64,000 nucleotides of DNA from Desulfoscipio geothermicus (GCA_016841205.1 JAENZP010000009.1:65285-129284), one strand, 5' to 3'; shown: positions 37,775 to 45,935, counted from the first letter of the stretch. The notes: generated by a model not told the origin, from the sequence alone. Made by a program: numbers and translations.

Positions 37775-38461
37775 ATGATTCAATTGTACAATGTCTCCAA
37801 AAAATATCCGAATAAAGTTCAAGCCCTTAACGACATAACCTTGAACATTCAGAAAGGGGAATTTGTATTTTTAGTGGGCCCCAGCGGGGCGGGCAAGTCT
37901 ACCCTGACAAAACTAATTTGCCGGGAAGAATTGCCTAGCCGCGGGCAAGTTATCGTGAACGGACGCAGCTTGTTAAGAATGAAAAACCGGGAAGTTCCTT
38001 ATCTGCGGCGGAAAATTGGCATGGTATACCAGGATTTCCGCCTTATTCCTAACAAAACTGTTTTTGAAAACATAGCTTTTGCCTTGGAAATAATCGGTGC
38101 CTCACACAAGGAGATTAAACAGGTAGTGCCGGCGGTGCTGCGCATGGTGGGCATGGAAACAAAAATCAATATGCTGCCGGCCCAGCTTTCGGGTGGTGAA
38201 CAACAGCGTACCGCCGTGGCCCGGGCCATAGTTAATAACCCCGTACTGATCCTGGCGGATGAACCCACCGGCAATCTTGACCCCGATACATCCTGGGAGC
38301 TGATGAAACTTTTTATGGATATCAACCGCCGGGGTACTACGATTTTGATGTCCACTCATGCCTGGGATATTGTTGATAACATGAAAAAGAGGGTGATTCA
38401 GCTCGACAATGGTGTTATTGTCCGGGACGAAGAAGGTGGGGTTTACAGCCATGATCATTAA
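37775..38461 (+). CDS. ftsE: Cell division ABC ATPase FtsE
   Basis: The ATPase that with FtsX activates a wall hydrolase at the septum or side wall. Walker [10 protein letters not shown], signature LSGGEQQR, Walker [12 protein letters not shown] and H-loop MSTHAWDIV are all present in 228 aa. ATG 37775 follows GAGGT. It overlaps ftsX by 11 bp. Confidence 0.97.
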   Translation: MIQLYNVSKKYPNKVQALNDITLNIQKGEFVFLVGPSGAGKSTLTKLICREELPSRGQVIVNGRSLLRMKNREVPYLRRKIGMVYQDFRLIPNKTVFENIAFALEIIGASHKEIKQVVPAVLRMVGMETKINMLPAQLSGGEQQRTAVARAIVNNPVLILADEPTGNLDPDTSWELMKLFMDINRRGTTILMSTHAWDIVDNMKKRVIQLDNGVIVRDEEGGVYSHDH

Positions 38462-39338
38462 CACCATTATATATTATTTCCGTGAGGCCGCTACATCCTT
38501 AATCCGCAATGCTTGGCTGACTGTTGCTTCGATGGGCACTATTATTATATCGCTGCTTATTTTGGGCAGTTCGGTGCTGCTGGTGCTAAATGTGCGTCAG
38601 ATTGCGTCAGATTTGGAGTCCAGTTTGGAAATTACTGTTTTCCTGGAAGATGGTTTGGAGCAGGATCGGCTGGATGAACTGAGGGAAGAGATTAAGTTTG
38701 TACCCGGGGTGACCGTGGTGAATTTTGTTGCTAAGGAACAGGCCCTGGAGGATTTAGAAGAAAGCTTCGGTGATAAGGCTGAACTGCTCAGCGGTCTGGA
38801 GGATAATAATCCCCTACCTAATTCATATACGGTGAAAACCAGGGAGGCTAATCTGGTACCCGAGGCAGCCCGGGAGCTGGAAAAGCTGGAGGGTGTTGAG
38901 CAGGTGCGCTACGGGCAGGGTGTGGTTGAGAAACTGCTTGCCCTCACTCACTGGGTACGCATTTGGGGCTCTCTGGCCTTGCTGGTGCTGGGCGTGGCCG
39001 CTGTATTACTAATCGCCACAACCATCCGTATGTCGGTTTTTGCCCGACGACGGGAGATTGGTATTATGAAAATGCTGGGGGCCACTAATATTTTTGTGCG
39101 TATGCCCTTTATGCTGGAGGGTATGATCATTGGGTTGACGGGCGGTCTTGTTGCCGTCTTGATTATTAATTTCGGTTACCTGTCGCTGCTGAACAAGGTA
39201 ATGCTTGCATTGCCCTTTATTCAGTTAGTTGACGATCCTGGAAATATTTATTTGGTGCTGGGCAGTCTTTTGGGGGCGGGTTTTGTAATCGGCACTCTTG
39301 GCAGTACTATATCGCTGCGCCGTTTTTTGCGGGTATAG
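38451..39338 (+). CDS. ftsX: Cell division membrane protein FtsX
   Basis: The FtsE partner, 295 aa, with an N-terminal helix (LTVASMGTIIISLLILGSSV), a large extracellular loop (about 55-165) that would touch the hydrolase, and three C-terminal helices with ARRREIGIMKMLGATN. ATG 38451 inside the ftsE end is preferred over the longer ATG 38409 reading because it gives the usual short N-terminus. The likely partner hydrolase is encoded next. Confidence 0.95.
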   Translation: MIINTIIYYFREAATSLIRNAWLTVASMGTIIISLLILGSSVLLVLNVRQIASDLESSLEITVFLEDGLEQDRLDELREEIKFVPGVTVVNFVAKEQALEDLEESFGDKAELLSGLEDNNPLPNSYTVKTREANLVPEAARELEKLEGVEQVRYGQGVVEKLLALTHWVRIWGSLALLVLGVAAVLLIATTIRMSVFARRREIGIMKMLGATNIFVRMPFMLEGMIIGLTGGLVAVLIINFGYLSLLNKVMLALPFIQLVDDPGNIYLVLGSLLGAGFVIGTLGSTISLRRFLRV

Positions 39339-39446
39339 TGGGACTCTGTACTCTACGAGCGGCACCAGCGTTAGCATTAAATAGAGCTAATATTTGAGTT
39401 TGGTTAGCTAATTATTTGTTAGTGAAAAATGATTGGAGGACCTCAG

Positions 39447-40586
39447 GTGCGTTCGGTTGGTAATTTAAGCTGGAAAAAAAGGTTGATCGCATTTACACTG
39501 GCTGCTGCCATGGTTTTGGGGTGTGGCACGGCGTACGGGGCTAGCCTACAAGAATTGCTCCAGCAAACCAGGCAAAAGATTAGTCAGATTAAGCAGCAGC
39601 AAATGGAAAAGAAAGAGGAAATTAAAGATTATTCCAGTGAGACGGCTGCACTAGACCAGCAAATTGAGCAAAAGAACCGGGAAATAAACGGTTTGCGGGA
39701 GCAGCTGGATGTGGCTATGACCAGACTGGCTCAAAATGAAAGGGAAATAACCCGGGCGCAAGAAGAACTGCAAAAAAGCACTGATGAATTGCACAAACGG
39801 GTGCGGGGAATGTATATTAACGGTAACGTGCAATTTATTGAGGTGCTCCTGGCTTCCACTAGTTTTGGGGAATTTTTAAATCGCTATGAACTACTCAAAC
39901 GTGTGGTTGATAGAGATGTGGGCGTGGTCAAAGAAGTGGAGGAGCGTAAGCAAGAACTCGAGAACATGCGCCAGGCGCTGGCTCAACAGAAGGAAAACAT
40001 TGCTACTTTAATGCGCCGGCAGGAGATGGCTCGCCAGGATCTGGCCTCCAGGAGCGCGCAAAAAAAGCAAGTGGTTGCCCGGGCACAGCAGGAAATGACC
40101 AAATACCAATCTGAAGTGGACCGGCTGGAACAGCAGGAGGAGGATATTATCCGGCGTATTACCACGCAAAGTGCCAGCAGTGGTCAGCCTACGGCCACGG
40201 GCGCTTATCTCTGGCCGGTGCCGGGTCATACATCTGTTTCTTCACCGTATGGTTATCGGATTCACCCTATATTAAAAACCCAGCGGCTGCACAGCGGCAT
40301 TGATATTCCCGCCCCTTCGGGCTCAACTGTGCTGGCCACCCAAGGAGGACGGGTGATTAATGTAAGCTATATGAGCGGTTACGGTAATGTAGTAATGATT
40401 GACCATGGCGGGGGCATTGTTTCGTTGTATGGACATTTGTCCGCCCAACTGGTGAGCAGTGGTGCAGTGGTAACCAAGGGACAGGCCATCGCCAGGGTGG
40501 GCAGCACAGGTATGTCTACGGGGCCTCACCTGCATTTTGAAATAAGGGTCAATGGTTCAGCAGTGAACCCGAGGAATTACGTGTAA
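39447..40586 (+). CDS. Secreted M23 peptidase with coiled coil (EnvC-like)
   Basis: A putative FtsEX-controlled wall hydrolase or activator. A signal peptide (about 1-31, with [19 protein letters not shown]) leads to a long coiled coil (about 35-245, rich in Q, K, E) and a C-terminal LytM/M23 domain with [28 protein letters not shown] and [12 protein letters not shown]. The zinc ligands H, D and HxH are intact, so it may be catalytic, unlike E. coli EnvC. GTG 39447 lies 6 nt behind GGAGGA; ATG 39429 would add six residues. Confidence 0.92.
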   Translation: MRSVGNLSWKKRLIAFTLAAAMVLGCGTAYGASLQELLQQTRQKISQIKQQQMEKKEEIKDYSSETAALDQQIEQKNREINGLREQLDVAMTRLAQNEREITRAQEELQKSTDELHKRVRGMYINGNVQFIEVLLASTSFGEFLNRYELLKRVVDRDVGVVKEVEERKQELENMRQALAQQKENIATLMRRQEMARQDLASRSAQKKQVVARAQQEMTKYQSEVDRLEQQEEDIIRRITTQSASSGQPTATGAYLWPVPGHTSVSSPYGYRIHPILKTQRLHSGIDIPAPSGSTVLATQGGRVINVSYMSGYGNVVMIDHGGGIVSLYGHLSAQLVSSGAVVTKGQAIARVGSTGMSTGPHLHFEIRVNGSAVNPRNYV

Positions 40587-40627
40587 CCTGGCGATGTAAG
40601 GATATAGGAGGGAAAGGGTTACTTAAT

Positions 40628-40670
40628 AAGGGATAGTCGTTTCCACAAGATGGAGACGATTGTCCCTTTT
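40628..40670 (+). terminator. Terminator after the M23 gene
   Basis: A 17-bp stem with a few G-U pairs (40628-40644 with 40652-40668) around a 7-nt loop, ending in TTTT. A TATAAT box for the next gene follows at 40705-40710. Confidence 0.8.
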
Positions 40671-40751
40671 GAAATTTCTTGTAATTCAAATTATATTTAT
40701 GTAGTATAATATGGTATGTGATTTTATGGAAAATGGCAGGTGGCTTTAGAT

Positions 40752-41903
40752 ATGAATGGATACAGGCATAAAAGTGGCGGCATCTCCCGTTGGTTAACGG
40801 TGCTGGCCATTGTTTTTTTTACTTTGTTTGTACTGACGGGCGCTATTATAGGCAGCAATTACCAGAATGTGGGCAATTTGATCAAAGTGATTTCATTGGT
40901 GCGAACTCAATATATCGAGCCGGTGCAGACCACCAGTTTGGTGGACGGGGCCATGCGAGGGATAGTCGAATCACTGCAGGACCCCTATTCGGTTTACCTG
41001 GATGCGGATACTTTTAAACGGCTGCAGGAACAGATTAGCGGTACTTTTGGCGGCCTGGGCATACTAGTGGGAGTTAATAAGGAAGAATTTCTTACGGTGG
41101 TGCGGGTGTATGAAGATACACCCGCTGCCGGTGAGGGTGTGCAGGCAGGGGATATAATTGTGGGTATAGATGGCCGCGATGTTCAGGGGTTGGATTTGGA
41201 TACAGCCATTAATCTGATGCGCGGCCCGGTGGATAGTAAAATTAAGCTCAGCATAATGCGGGAGGGACGGCCGGAGCCAATTGAGTTTAACATTACCAGG
41301 CAGGAAATTAGTGTGCCCAGCGTCGAGGGGCGGATGTTGCCTAATTCACGTATTGGCTACATAACCATCAGCCAGTTTACTGAAAAAACTCCGGATGAAA
41401 TGCTGCAGGTGCTGGCCAAGCTACGGGATCAGAACATGAAGGGTATAATTCTTGATTTGCGCGATAATCCCGGCGGTGAACTGACTTCCGCTACCCGGGT
41501 TGCTGATAACTTTATCCCCGAAGGACCAATAGTGTATATCGATTACCGGACGGGTGCCGAAGATGTAAAAAGAGCAGACGATAATTACCTGCACCTGCCT
41601 ATGGCCGTGCTGGTTAACGAAGGCAGTGCCAGCGCAGCCGAAATACTGGCTGGGGCCGTCAAGGATACCAAAGCCGGTGTTTTGGTAGGCACTCGGACCT
41701 TCGGTAAGGGCATTGTGCAAACTGTATTTACCCTGAATAAAGGCGCTGGTTTAAAACTAACTACTGCTCGCTACCTGACCCCTAAGAAAAAGGATATTCA
41801 TAAAAAGGGTATCATGCCCGATGTGCTGGTGGAAAACCTGCCGGACAAAGCCGGTGACGAGCAGCTGGATAAAGCCATTAGCCTGGTGGAACAAGAATTA
41901 TAG
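40752..41903 (+). CDS. C-terminal processing protease (S41, Ctp) with PDZ domain
   Basis: A membrane-anchored serine protease. One N-terminal helix (LTVLAIVFFTLFVLTGAII), a PDZ domain (GGLGILVGVNKEEFL to DLDTAINLMRGPV) and the S41 domain. The catalytic Ser is in NEGSASAAEIL and the Lys in GTRTFGKGIVQ. ATG 40752 has AGGTGG 8 nt upstream; GTG 40740 is possible. The order ftsE-ftsX-ctp-PDZ gene matches Bacillus ftsE-ftsX-ctpB-minJ. Confidence 0.93.
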   Translation: MNGYRHKSGGISRWLTVLAIVFFTLFVLTGAIIGSNYQNVGNLIKVISLVRTQYIEPVQTTSLVDGAMRGIVESLQDPYSVYLDADTFKRLQEQISGTFGGLGILVGVNKEEFLTVVRVYEDTPAAGEGVQAGDIIVGIDGRDVQGLDLDTAINLMRGPVDSKIKLSIMREGRPEPIEFNITRQEISVPSVEGRMLPNSRIGYITISQFTEKTPDEMLQVLAKLRDQNMKGIILDLRDNPGGELTSATRVADNFIPEGPIVYIDYRTGAEDVKRADDNYLHLPMAVLVNEGSASAAEILAGAVKDTKAGVLVGTRTFGKGIVQTVFTLNKGAGLKLTTARYLTPKKKDIHKKGIMPDVLVENLPDKAGDEQLDKAISLVEQEL

Positions 41904-41960
41904 CCGCTTTGTTAACCGCCTGCTCATCTGGTTTTTAACTTTGTTTTGAGGTGAATTTTA

Positions 41961-43211
41961 TTGTTTCCTTTTGGTGATATTTTCCCCCTGATTATTGTTA
42001 ATATGGGGAGTGTACTGCGGGAGCCTGTATTCTGGGTTGTGGTGCTACTGATTGGGCTGCAGTACCGGCGTATGAACGGAACGCGGGAAAGTATTTACAG
42101 GGCGCCGCTTAAAGTCTCCATTTGGACTGACGTGAGCACCGTCATACTAATGGGGCTGTTGGGCGGCCTACTGGGCAGTTTACTAATGGTGTTTATCGGG
42201 GTGACCCTTACCGGTACCGGGCTAATTTATATCTGGCCCCTAGCCTTATTGCTGATGCTAATCGACGCCCGGTTTATTTGTTTTGCTTATGCCGGGGGGC
42301 TACTAGCCCTTTCCGGGTTGTTGTTTGGTTTTCCCCAGGTTAATGTTTCCCAGGTGCTGGCCCTAGTGGCTGTGCTGCATATGGTAGAAAGTATGCTGAT
42401 ATTTTTTAGTGGGCATCTCGGTGCGGTGCCTGCTTTTTTTAGGGATCGTGCCGGTCGGGTGGTAGGCGGCTTTACGTTGCAAAAATTCTGGCCTATCCCT
42501 ATCACAGCCCTGGCCATTATGGCGGGTGTTAATATTCCGCCGGGTAGTGTTGATATGCCCGACTGGTGGCCGCTCATTAGCCCTGGTGTTGAAAATGCGG
42601 GTAATATTGCCTATACACTGATGCCCGTGGTGGCGGCGCTGGGCTATGGTGATATGGCGATTGCCCGGAGCCCGCGGCAAAAAGGCCGGATATCTGCGGG
42701 TTATTTAGCGCTGTATAGTCTCCTATTGCTCATTCTGGCTGTGCTGGCTGACCGCTCCCTATTGCTGGGGGTATTGGCGGCCTTGTTTTCGCCCCTGGGC
42801 CATGAAACGGTAATTCACATCGGACGCCGACTGGAAATACAGGGTGACCCCATCCATGTGCCCCGTACTGGTGGGTTGGCCGTGCTGGATGTGGTCCCGG
42901 AGTCTCCTGCCTGGCAGGCCGGGCTGCGTTCGGGTGACCTGCTGGTACAGGTCAACGGGGTGCCGGTGCGCAGCCGGGCGGATTTGGCGGCTATGTTATC
43001 TGACGTGGACCCGCCCTTGCAATTAGATTGCGTCAATCGCCAGGGGCGGCGCTTCCGGCGGGAATTACCACCACATAACAATAATGACCCGCTGGGTATT
43101 TTACTCGTTCCAGAGGGTAACGAGCAAGAAGCGGTCATTGAATTAAGCTCTGCCGGCCCGCTAGGTCGCTATTTTACCACTCTTTGGCGGTGGCTGGGTA
43201 AGAAAAGGTGA
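41961..43211 (+). CDS. Polytopic membrane protein with C-terminal PDZ domain (MinJ-like)
   Basis: A 416-aa protein with about eight membrane helices (to about residue 285) and a C-terminal PDZ domain (LAVLDVVPESPAWQAGLRSGD and the following LVQVNGVPVRSRADLAAML). In Bacillus the gene in this place is minJ, which links DivIVA to MinD. Domain layout and synteny support the same family; the sequence alone does not prove the same role. TTG 41961 follows GAGGTGA. Confidence 0.8.
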   Translation: MFPFGDIFPLIIVNMGSVLREPVFWVVVLLIGLQYRRMNGTRESIYRAPLKVSIWTDVSTVILMGLLGGLLGSLLMVFIGVTLTGTGLIYIWPLALLLMLIDARFICFAYAGGLLALSGLLFGFPQVNVSQVLALVAVLHMVESMLIFFSGHLGAVPAFFRDRAGRVVGGFTLQKFWPIPITALAIMAGVNIPPGSVDMPDWWPLISPGVENAGNIAYTLMPVVAALGYGDMAIARSPRQKGRISAGYLALYSLLLLILAVLADRSLLLGVLAALFSPLGHETVIHIGRRLEIQGDPIHVPRTGGLAVLDVVPESPAWQAGLRSGDLLVQVNGVPVRSRADLAAMLSDVDPPLQLDCVNRQGRRFRRELPPHNNNDPLGILLVPEGNEQEAVIELSSAGPLGRYFTTLWRWLGKKR

Positions 43212-43250
43212 TTCATGTTTGTGGGTGAGACTGGTACCACAAATTATGCG

Positions 43251-43280
43251 TTGACATGCCTATTTGCGTGGAGCTATAAT
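43251..43280 (+). promoter_or_regulatory. Consensus promoter upstream of the CooT-like gene
   Basis: TTGACA at 43251-43256, 18-nt spacer, TATAAT at 43275-43280. Both boxes are perfect. The predicted start near 43287 gives a leader of about 110 nt. Confidence 0.85.
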
Positions 43281-43286
43281 TTAACA

Positions 43287-43396
43287 AAGGGGAGCCAGGG
43301 AGGCTCTCAAGATGAGCAGCGTTAACGGCCACGGAGGTTCGACGCATTAAGCGTAACCGAGGTGGTTTTTCGTCTCTTTATGGGGAGGTGAAATTT
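43287..43396 (+). promoter_or_regulatory. Structured leader of the CooT-like gene, possible riboswitch or attenuator
   Basis: The leader has a first hairpin gagcc/ggctc (43292-43306) and a second composite stem: CCAC (43329-43332) with GTGG (43362-43365), GGTT (43336-43339) with AACC (43355-43358), ACGC (43342-43345) with GCGT (43351-43354), closed by loop ATTAA. TTTTT follows at 43366-43370, so the second stem looks like a terminator placed before the gene. I do not recognise a known riboswitch consensus. Confidence 0.55.
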
Positions 43397-43597
43397 ATGT
43401 GCGAAGCAAACGCGTACCTACGCCAGGACGGCAAAGAGGAAATATTTATGGAAATGGTGGACAAGGTGATTCCGGAAGCAGACGGTATAGTACTTGAGGA
43501 TATTTTCGGTCGCCGCAAGGTGATCAAAGCAAGAATTGCCGAGCTAGCCCTGGTGGACCACCGTATCATCCTGGAACAAGATGATGGCCAAGCTTAA
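43397..43597 (+). CDS. CooT-family small (nickel-binding) protein
   Basis: A 66-aa protein beginning MCEANAYL, the hallmark of the CooT family, whose members bind nickel through the N-terminal Cys after Met; CooT was found with the CO dehydrogenase maturation genes. The body is a small beta barrel (VDKVIPEADGIVLEDIFGR then ALVDHRIILEQ). ATG 43397 lies behind GGGGAGGTG. No CO dehydrogenase gene is near, but larB, for a nickel cofactor, is 8.4 kb downstream. Confidence 0.82.
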   Translation: MCEANAYLRQDGKEEIFMEMVDKVIPEADGIVLEDIFGRRKVIKARIAELALVDHRIILEQDDGQA

Positions 43598-43657
43598 GCT
43601 TTCTTAAACTACTGCAATATTTAAATAATCCAATATTTTTTAAGCTAACAATGCAAC

Positions 43658-43700
43658 AAAGCCCGCCGCTAGGTGCTGTACGCAGCCATCGGCGGGCTTT
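43658..43700 (+). terminator. Terminator after the CooT-like gene
   Basis: Arms aaagcccgccg (43658-43668) and cggcgggcttt (43690-43700) around a 21-nt loop. Confidence 0.85.
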
Positions 43701-43740
43701 ATGCATATGTGTGCACCTTTTAAGTCTGTAGGCAAGGATT

Positions 43741-43787
43741 TTGAGTTATTTTGAAGAAATTGTACAATATATGGCATATGTACAATT
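43741..43787 (+). promoter_or_regulatory. Likely promoter and dyad operator of the HAM1-SIR2 operon
   Basis: A plausible promoter is TTGAGT at 43741-43746, 16-nt spacer, TACAAT at 43763-43768. Its -10 box lies in the left arm of a perfect 9-bp inverted repeat: aattgtaca at 43758-43766 and tgtacaatt at 43779-43787, 21 bp apart from arm to arm (two helical turns). This looks like a site for a dimeric repressor. Confidence 0.55.
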
Positions 43788-43837
43788 GCGCTAAAAATAA
43801 CAGGGACGGCTATTAGAGGAGAGTCTGTGATGTTAAA

Positions 43838-44401
43838 GTGCTAAAACCAATGCGTTTTGTAACCGGCAACCAGCAAAAAATAACTGAATATGAACACCTG
43901 CTGGCTCCACATCAGTTTATTCCGGTTCGTTTAGATGTTCGGCAACCCCAGGGAGATGACCAGCGAGAGGTGGTTCGCGACAAGCTGTTATTAGCTTATA
44001 CTGAAAAAAGAGCCCGGCTTTTTGTAGATCATACCGGAATCAGCGTTAAAGCCTGGAACGGTTTGCCCGGCGGTATGACAAAGGAAATCTGGGGGCAGCT
44101 AGGCATAGCCGGTTTTCTGCGGCTGCTGCAGTGTGATACCAACCGGCAGGCCACGGTACGTACCATTATCGGGTATTGTAGCGGCCGCCGCATTTATATT
44201 TTCGAGGCCGACCTACAGGGTGTCATAGCTGCCGAACCAGATGGACTTACGGACACCTGGGAAAGTTTATTTATTCCTGAAGGGTGTGCCAGATCGTTGG
44301 CCGCTTTGCCACTGGAAGAGAAATTGAAAATATCGGCTCGGGGCCAGGTGGCCCAAAAATTTAAGGAATTTTTATCCCAGCAGGCGGTGAGAACATGGTG
44401 A
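43838..44401 (+). CDS. HAM1/ITPase-fold protein with altered active site (KomB-like)
   Basis: A 187-aa HAM1 (RdgB/ITPA) fold protein. Family enzymes hydrolyse (d)ITP and (d)XTP. The nucleotide-binding start TGNQQKITE (9-17) and GISVKAWNGLPGG are kept, but three normally conserved positions differ: the acidic DDSG/EDTG motif is DHTG (64-67), the FGWDP region is DTWESLF (139-145), and ISHR is ISAR (165-168). This suggests weak or lost hydrolysis and a binding or sensing role. It overlaps the SIR2 gene by 7 bp. The combination matches KomB of the Kongming anti-phage system. The start is GTG 43838 or ATG 43850; GGAGAG upstream is better placed for a 4-codon ORF at 43830. Confidence 0.85.
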   Translation: MLKPMRFVTGNQQKITEYEHLLAPHQFIPVRLDVRQPQGDDQREVVRDKLLLAYTEKRARLFVDHTGISVKAWNGLPGGMTKEIWGQLGIAGFLRLLQCDTNRQATVRTIIGYCSGRRIYIFEADLQGVIAAEPDGLTDTWESLFIPEGCARSLAALPLEEKLKISARGQVAQKFKEFLSQQAVRTW

Positions 44402-45207
44402 GCTATAATAAGCTGATGGACGAACTAGCCCAGGATATTTTTGAAAAGAAAATCATTCCCTTTGTAGGGGCCGGTCTTTCCCGTAATCTGGGGCTGCCGG
44501 AATGGGATGTTTTAATGGCCAAGGTGGCCGAAGATCTGGATATTGATCCGGAGATATTGTCCATCCATGGGGACTCGTTACAGATTGCTGAATATCATAT
44601 CATCTGTCATGGCGGTAGTAAAAACCGCATTAGTAAAATCATTGACCGTAACCTGCGTTCCACTGAGGTGGATATTGGTGCATCAATAGTGCACAAGTGC
44701 CTTATTGATATGCACTTCCCCAAAATATATACCACAAATTTTGATGAAGCTATTGAAAGGGCCTTCCGGTATCATGGAGAACCCTATTATTCCATTGCCA
44801 CCCTCGATGATATTTTGGCTGCCCCGGACAACGTGCCACAGATTGTTAAGTTTCATGGCACCCTGGATCTTGACGAAACGCTGGTCATCAGTGAAACCGA
44901 CTATCACAACCGGCTGGACATGGAAGGTCCCCTGGATATTAAATTACGTGCGGATCTGCTGGGCAAAACCGTGCTATTTTTAGGATACAGCTTCCGGGAC
45001 CTGAATATCCGGTACATGTGGAGCAAGCTCTTTAAAATAATGCAGGCCAACTGTAAGGCTTTCATGGTGACCATGAAGCCCAACTATGTATTTGAAACGA
45101 TATACGGTAAAAAGGGCATGAAAATTATCTGCTTGGATTCGGATGATTTTCGCGCTGATTTTACTAAATTTATGGTGGATTTGCGCAGTCGGGTACTGAA
45201 AGGATAG
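44395..45207 (+). CDS. SIR2-family protein, likely NADase (KomC-like)
   Basis: A 270-aa single-domain SIR2-like protein of the type found in anti-phage NADase effectors. NAD-binding and catalytic motifs are intact: GAGLS at 25-29, TTNFD at 113-117 (Asn115), KFHGTLD with His154, and GYSFRDLNI at 197-205. There are no zinc-binding Cys pairs of a deacetylase sirtuin, so NAD+ hydrolysis is more likely. ATG 44395 lies inside the HAM1 gene end, giving tight translational coupling, as expected for a toxic effector held with its sensor. G+C content is like its neighbours, with no sign of recent transfer. Confidence 0.87.
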   Translation: MVSYNKLMDELAQDIFEKKIIPFVGAGLSRNLGLPEWDVLMAKVAEDLDIDPEILSIHGDSLQIAEYHIICHGGSKNRISKIIDRNLRSTEVDIGASIVHKCLIDMHFPKIYTTNFDEAIERAFRYHGEPYYSIATLDDILAAPDNVPQIVKFHGTLDLDETLVISETDYHNRLDMEGPLDIKLRADLLGKTVLFLGYSFRDLNIRYMWSKLFKIMQANCKAFMVTMKPNYVFETIYGKKGMKIICLDSDDFRADFTKFMVDLRSRVLKG

Positions 45208-45260
45208 GTAATCTGAGCAATATGATGAGCAATATGAAATGAAAATGAAGGTGTTTTTTA

Positions 45261-45857
45261 GTGAATGATAAACTCGATCGCTGGAACCAGGTAAAAGAGG
45301 TTTGCCTGCGCTGCGGCGCTTGCCCGCTGGCAGCCCGTCGGAATAATGTGGTTTTTGGGGAAGGGGTGTTGGAGGCGCCGGTGATGTTTGTGGGTGAGGG
45401 CCCCGGGGAGCAGGAAGATTTACAGGGGCGGCCATTTGTCGGTCCGGCCGGGCAGCTGCTGGATCGGATGCTGGCCGCCATTGATCTTAGACGTGAAAAA
45501 AACGCCATCATCTGTAATATTGTCAAGTGCCGCCCACCTGGCAACCGGGAGCCCACTCCGGAGGAGGGTGCCAAGTGCCTGCCTTTTTTAAGGGCTCAGG
45601 TGGATATAGTACGGCCCAGGATCATTGTATGCCTGGGAGCAACAGCGGTACGGCATATCATTGGTCCCGAGGCCCGTATCACTCGTGTAAGGGGGCAGTG
45701 GACAGAGCGTAAAGGGTTCTGGATTATCGCTACTTATCACCCCGCCGCACTGCTGCGGGATACTTCTCGCAAAGGACAAGCCTGGTCGGATATGATGGCC
45801 ATTCGCGCCAAACTGATCGAGTTGGAGCTGGTACCTCCGGCCTTCGATCATAAATAA
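45261..45857 (+). CDS. udg: Family-4 uracil-DNA glycosylase (UDGa), Fe-S type
   Basis: Excises uracil from DNA. Residues 45-54 GEGPGEQEDL, 57-62 GRPFVG and the C-terminal YHPAALLRD are the family active-site motifs. Four cysteines suited to a 4Fe-4S cluster are visible (Cys15 and Cys18 in CLRC, Cys90 in VKCRPP, Cys106 in AKCLPF). The length, 198 aa, is normal. GTG 45261 is 53 bp behind the SIR2 gene with no terminator between, so it may belong to the same operon. The ribosome site is weak (GAAGGTG). Confidence 0.93.
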   Translation: MNDKLDRWNQVKEVCLRCGACPLAARRNNVVFGEGVLEAPVMFVGEGPGEQEDLQGRPFVGPAGQLLDRMLAAIDLRREKNAIICNIVKCRPPGNREPTPEEGAKCLPFLRAQVDIVRPRIIVCLGATAVRHIIGPEARITRVRGQWTERKGFWIIATYHPAALLRDTSRKGQAWSDMMAIRAKLIELELVPPAFDHK

Positions 45858-45900
45858 GACTTAGCTTTTCCTCGCGTACCCGGCGGTAACGTTGATAGCT

Positions 45901-45935
45901 TACAGCCTGATTATTTGCTGGGCTGTAGTTTTTTT
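45901..45935 (+). terminator. Terminator of the HAM1-SIR2-udg operon
   Basis: Arms tacagcc (45901-45907) and ggctgta (45921-45927), followed by a T7 run. Confidence 0.75.

Noticed and set aside
43838-45207. HAM1-SIR2 pair as a toxin-antitoxin system or Thoeris
   Set aside because: No TIR gene (ThsB) is present, the SIR2 protein lacks a visible SLOG domain, and the HAM1 fold is not a known antitoxin; the KomBC match is closer.
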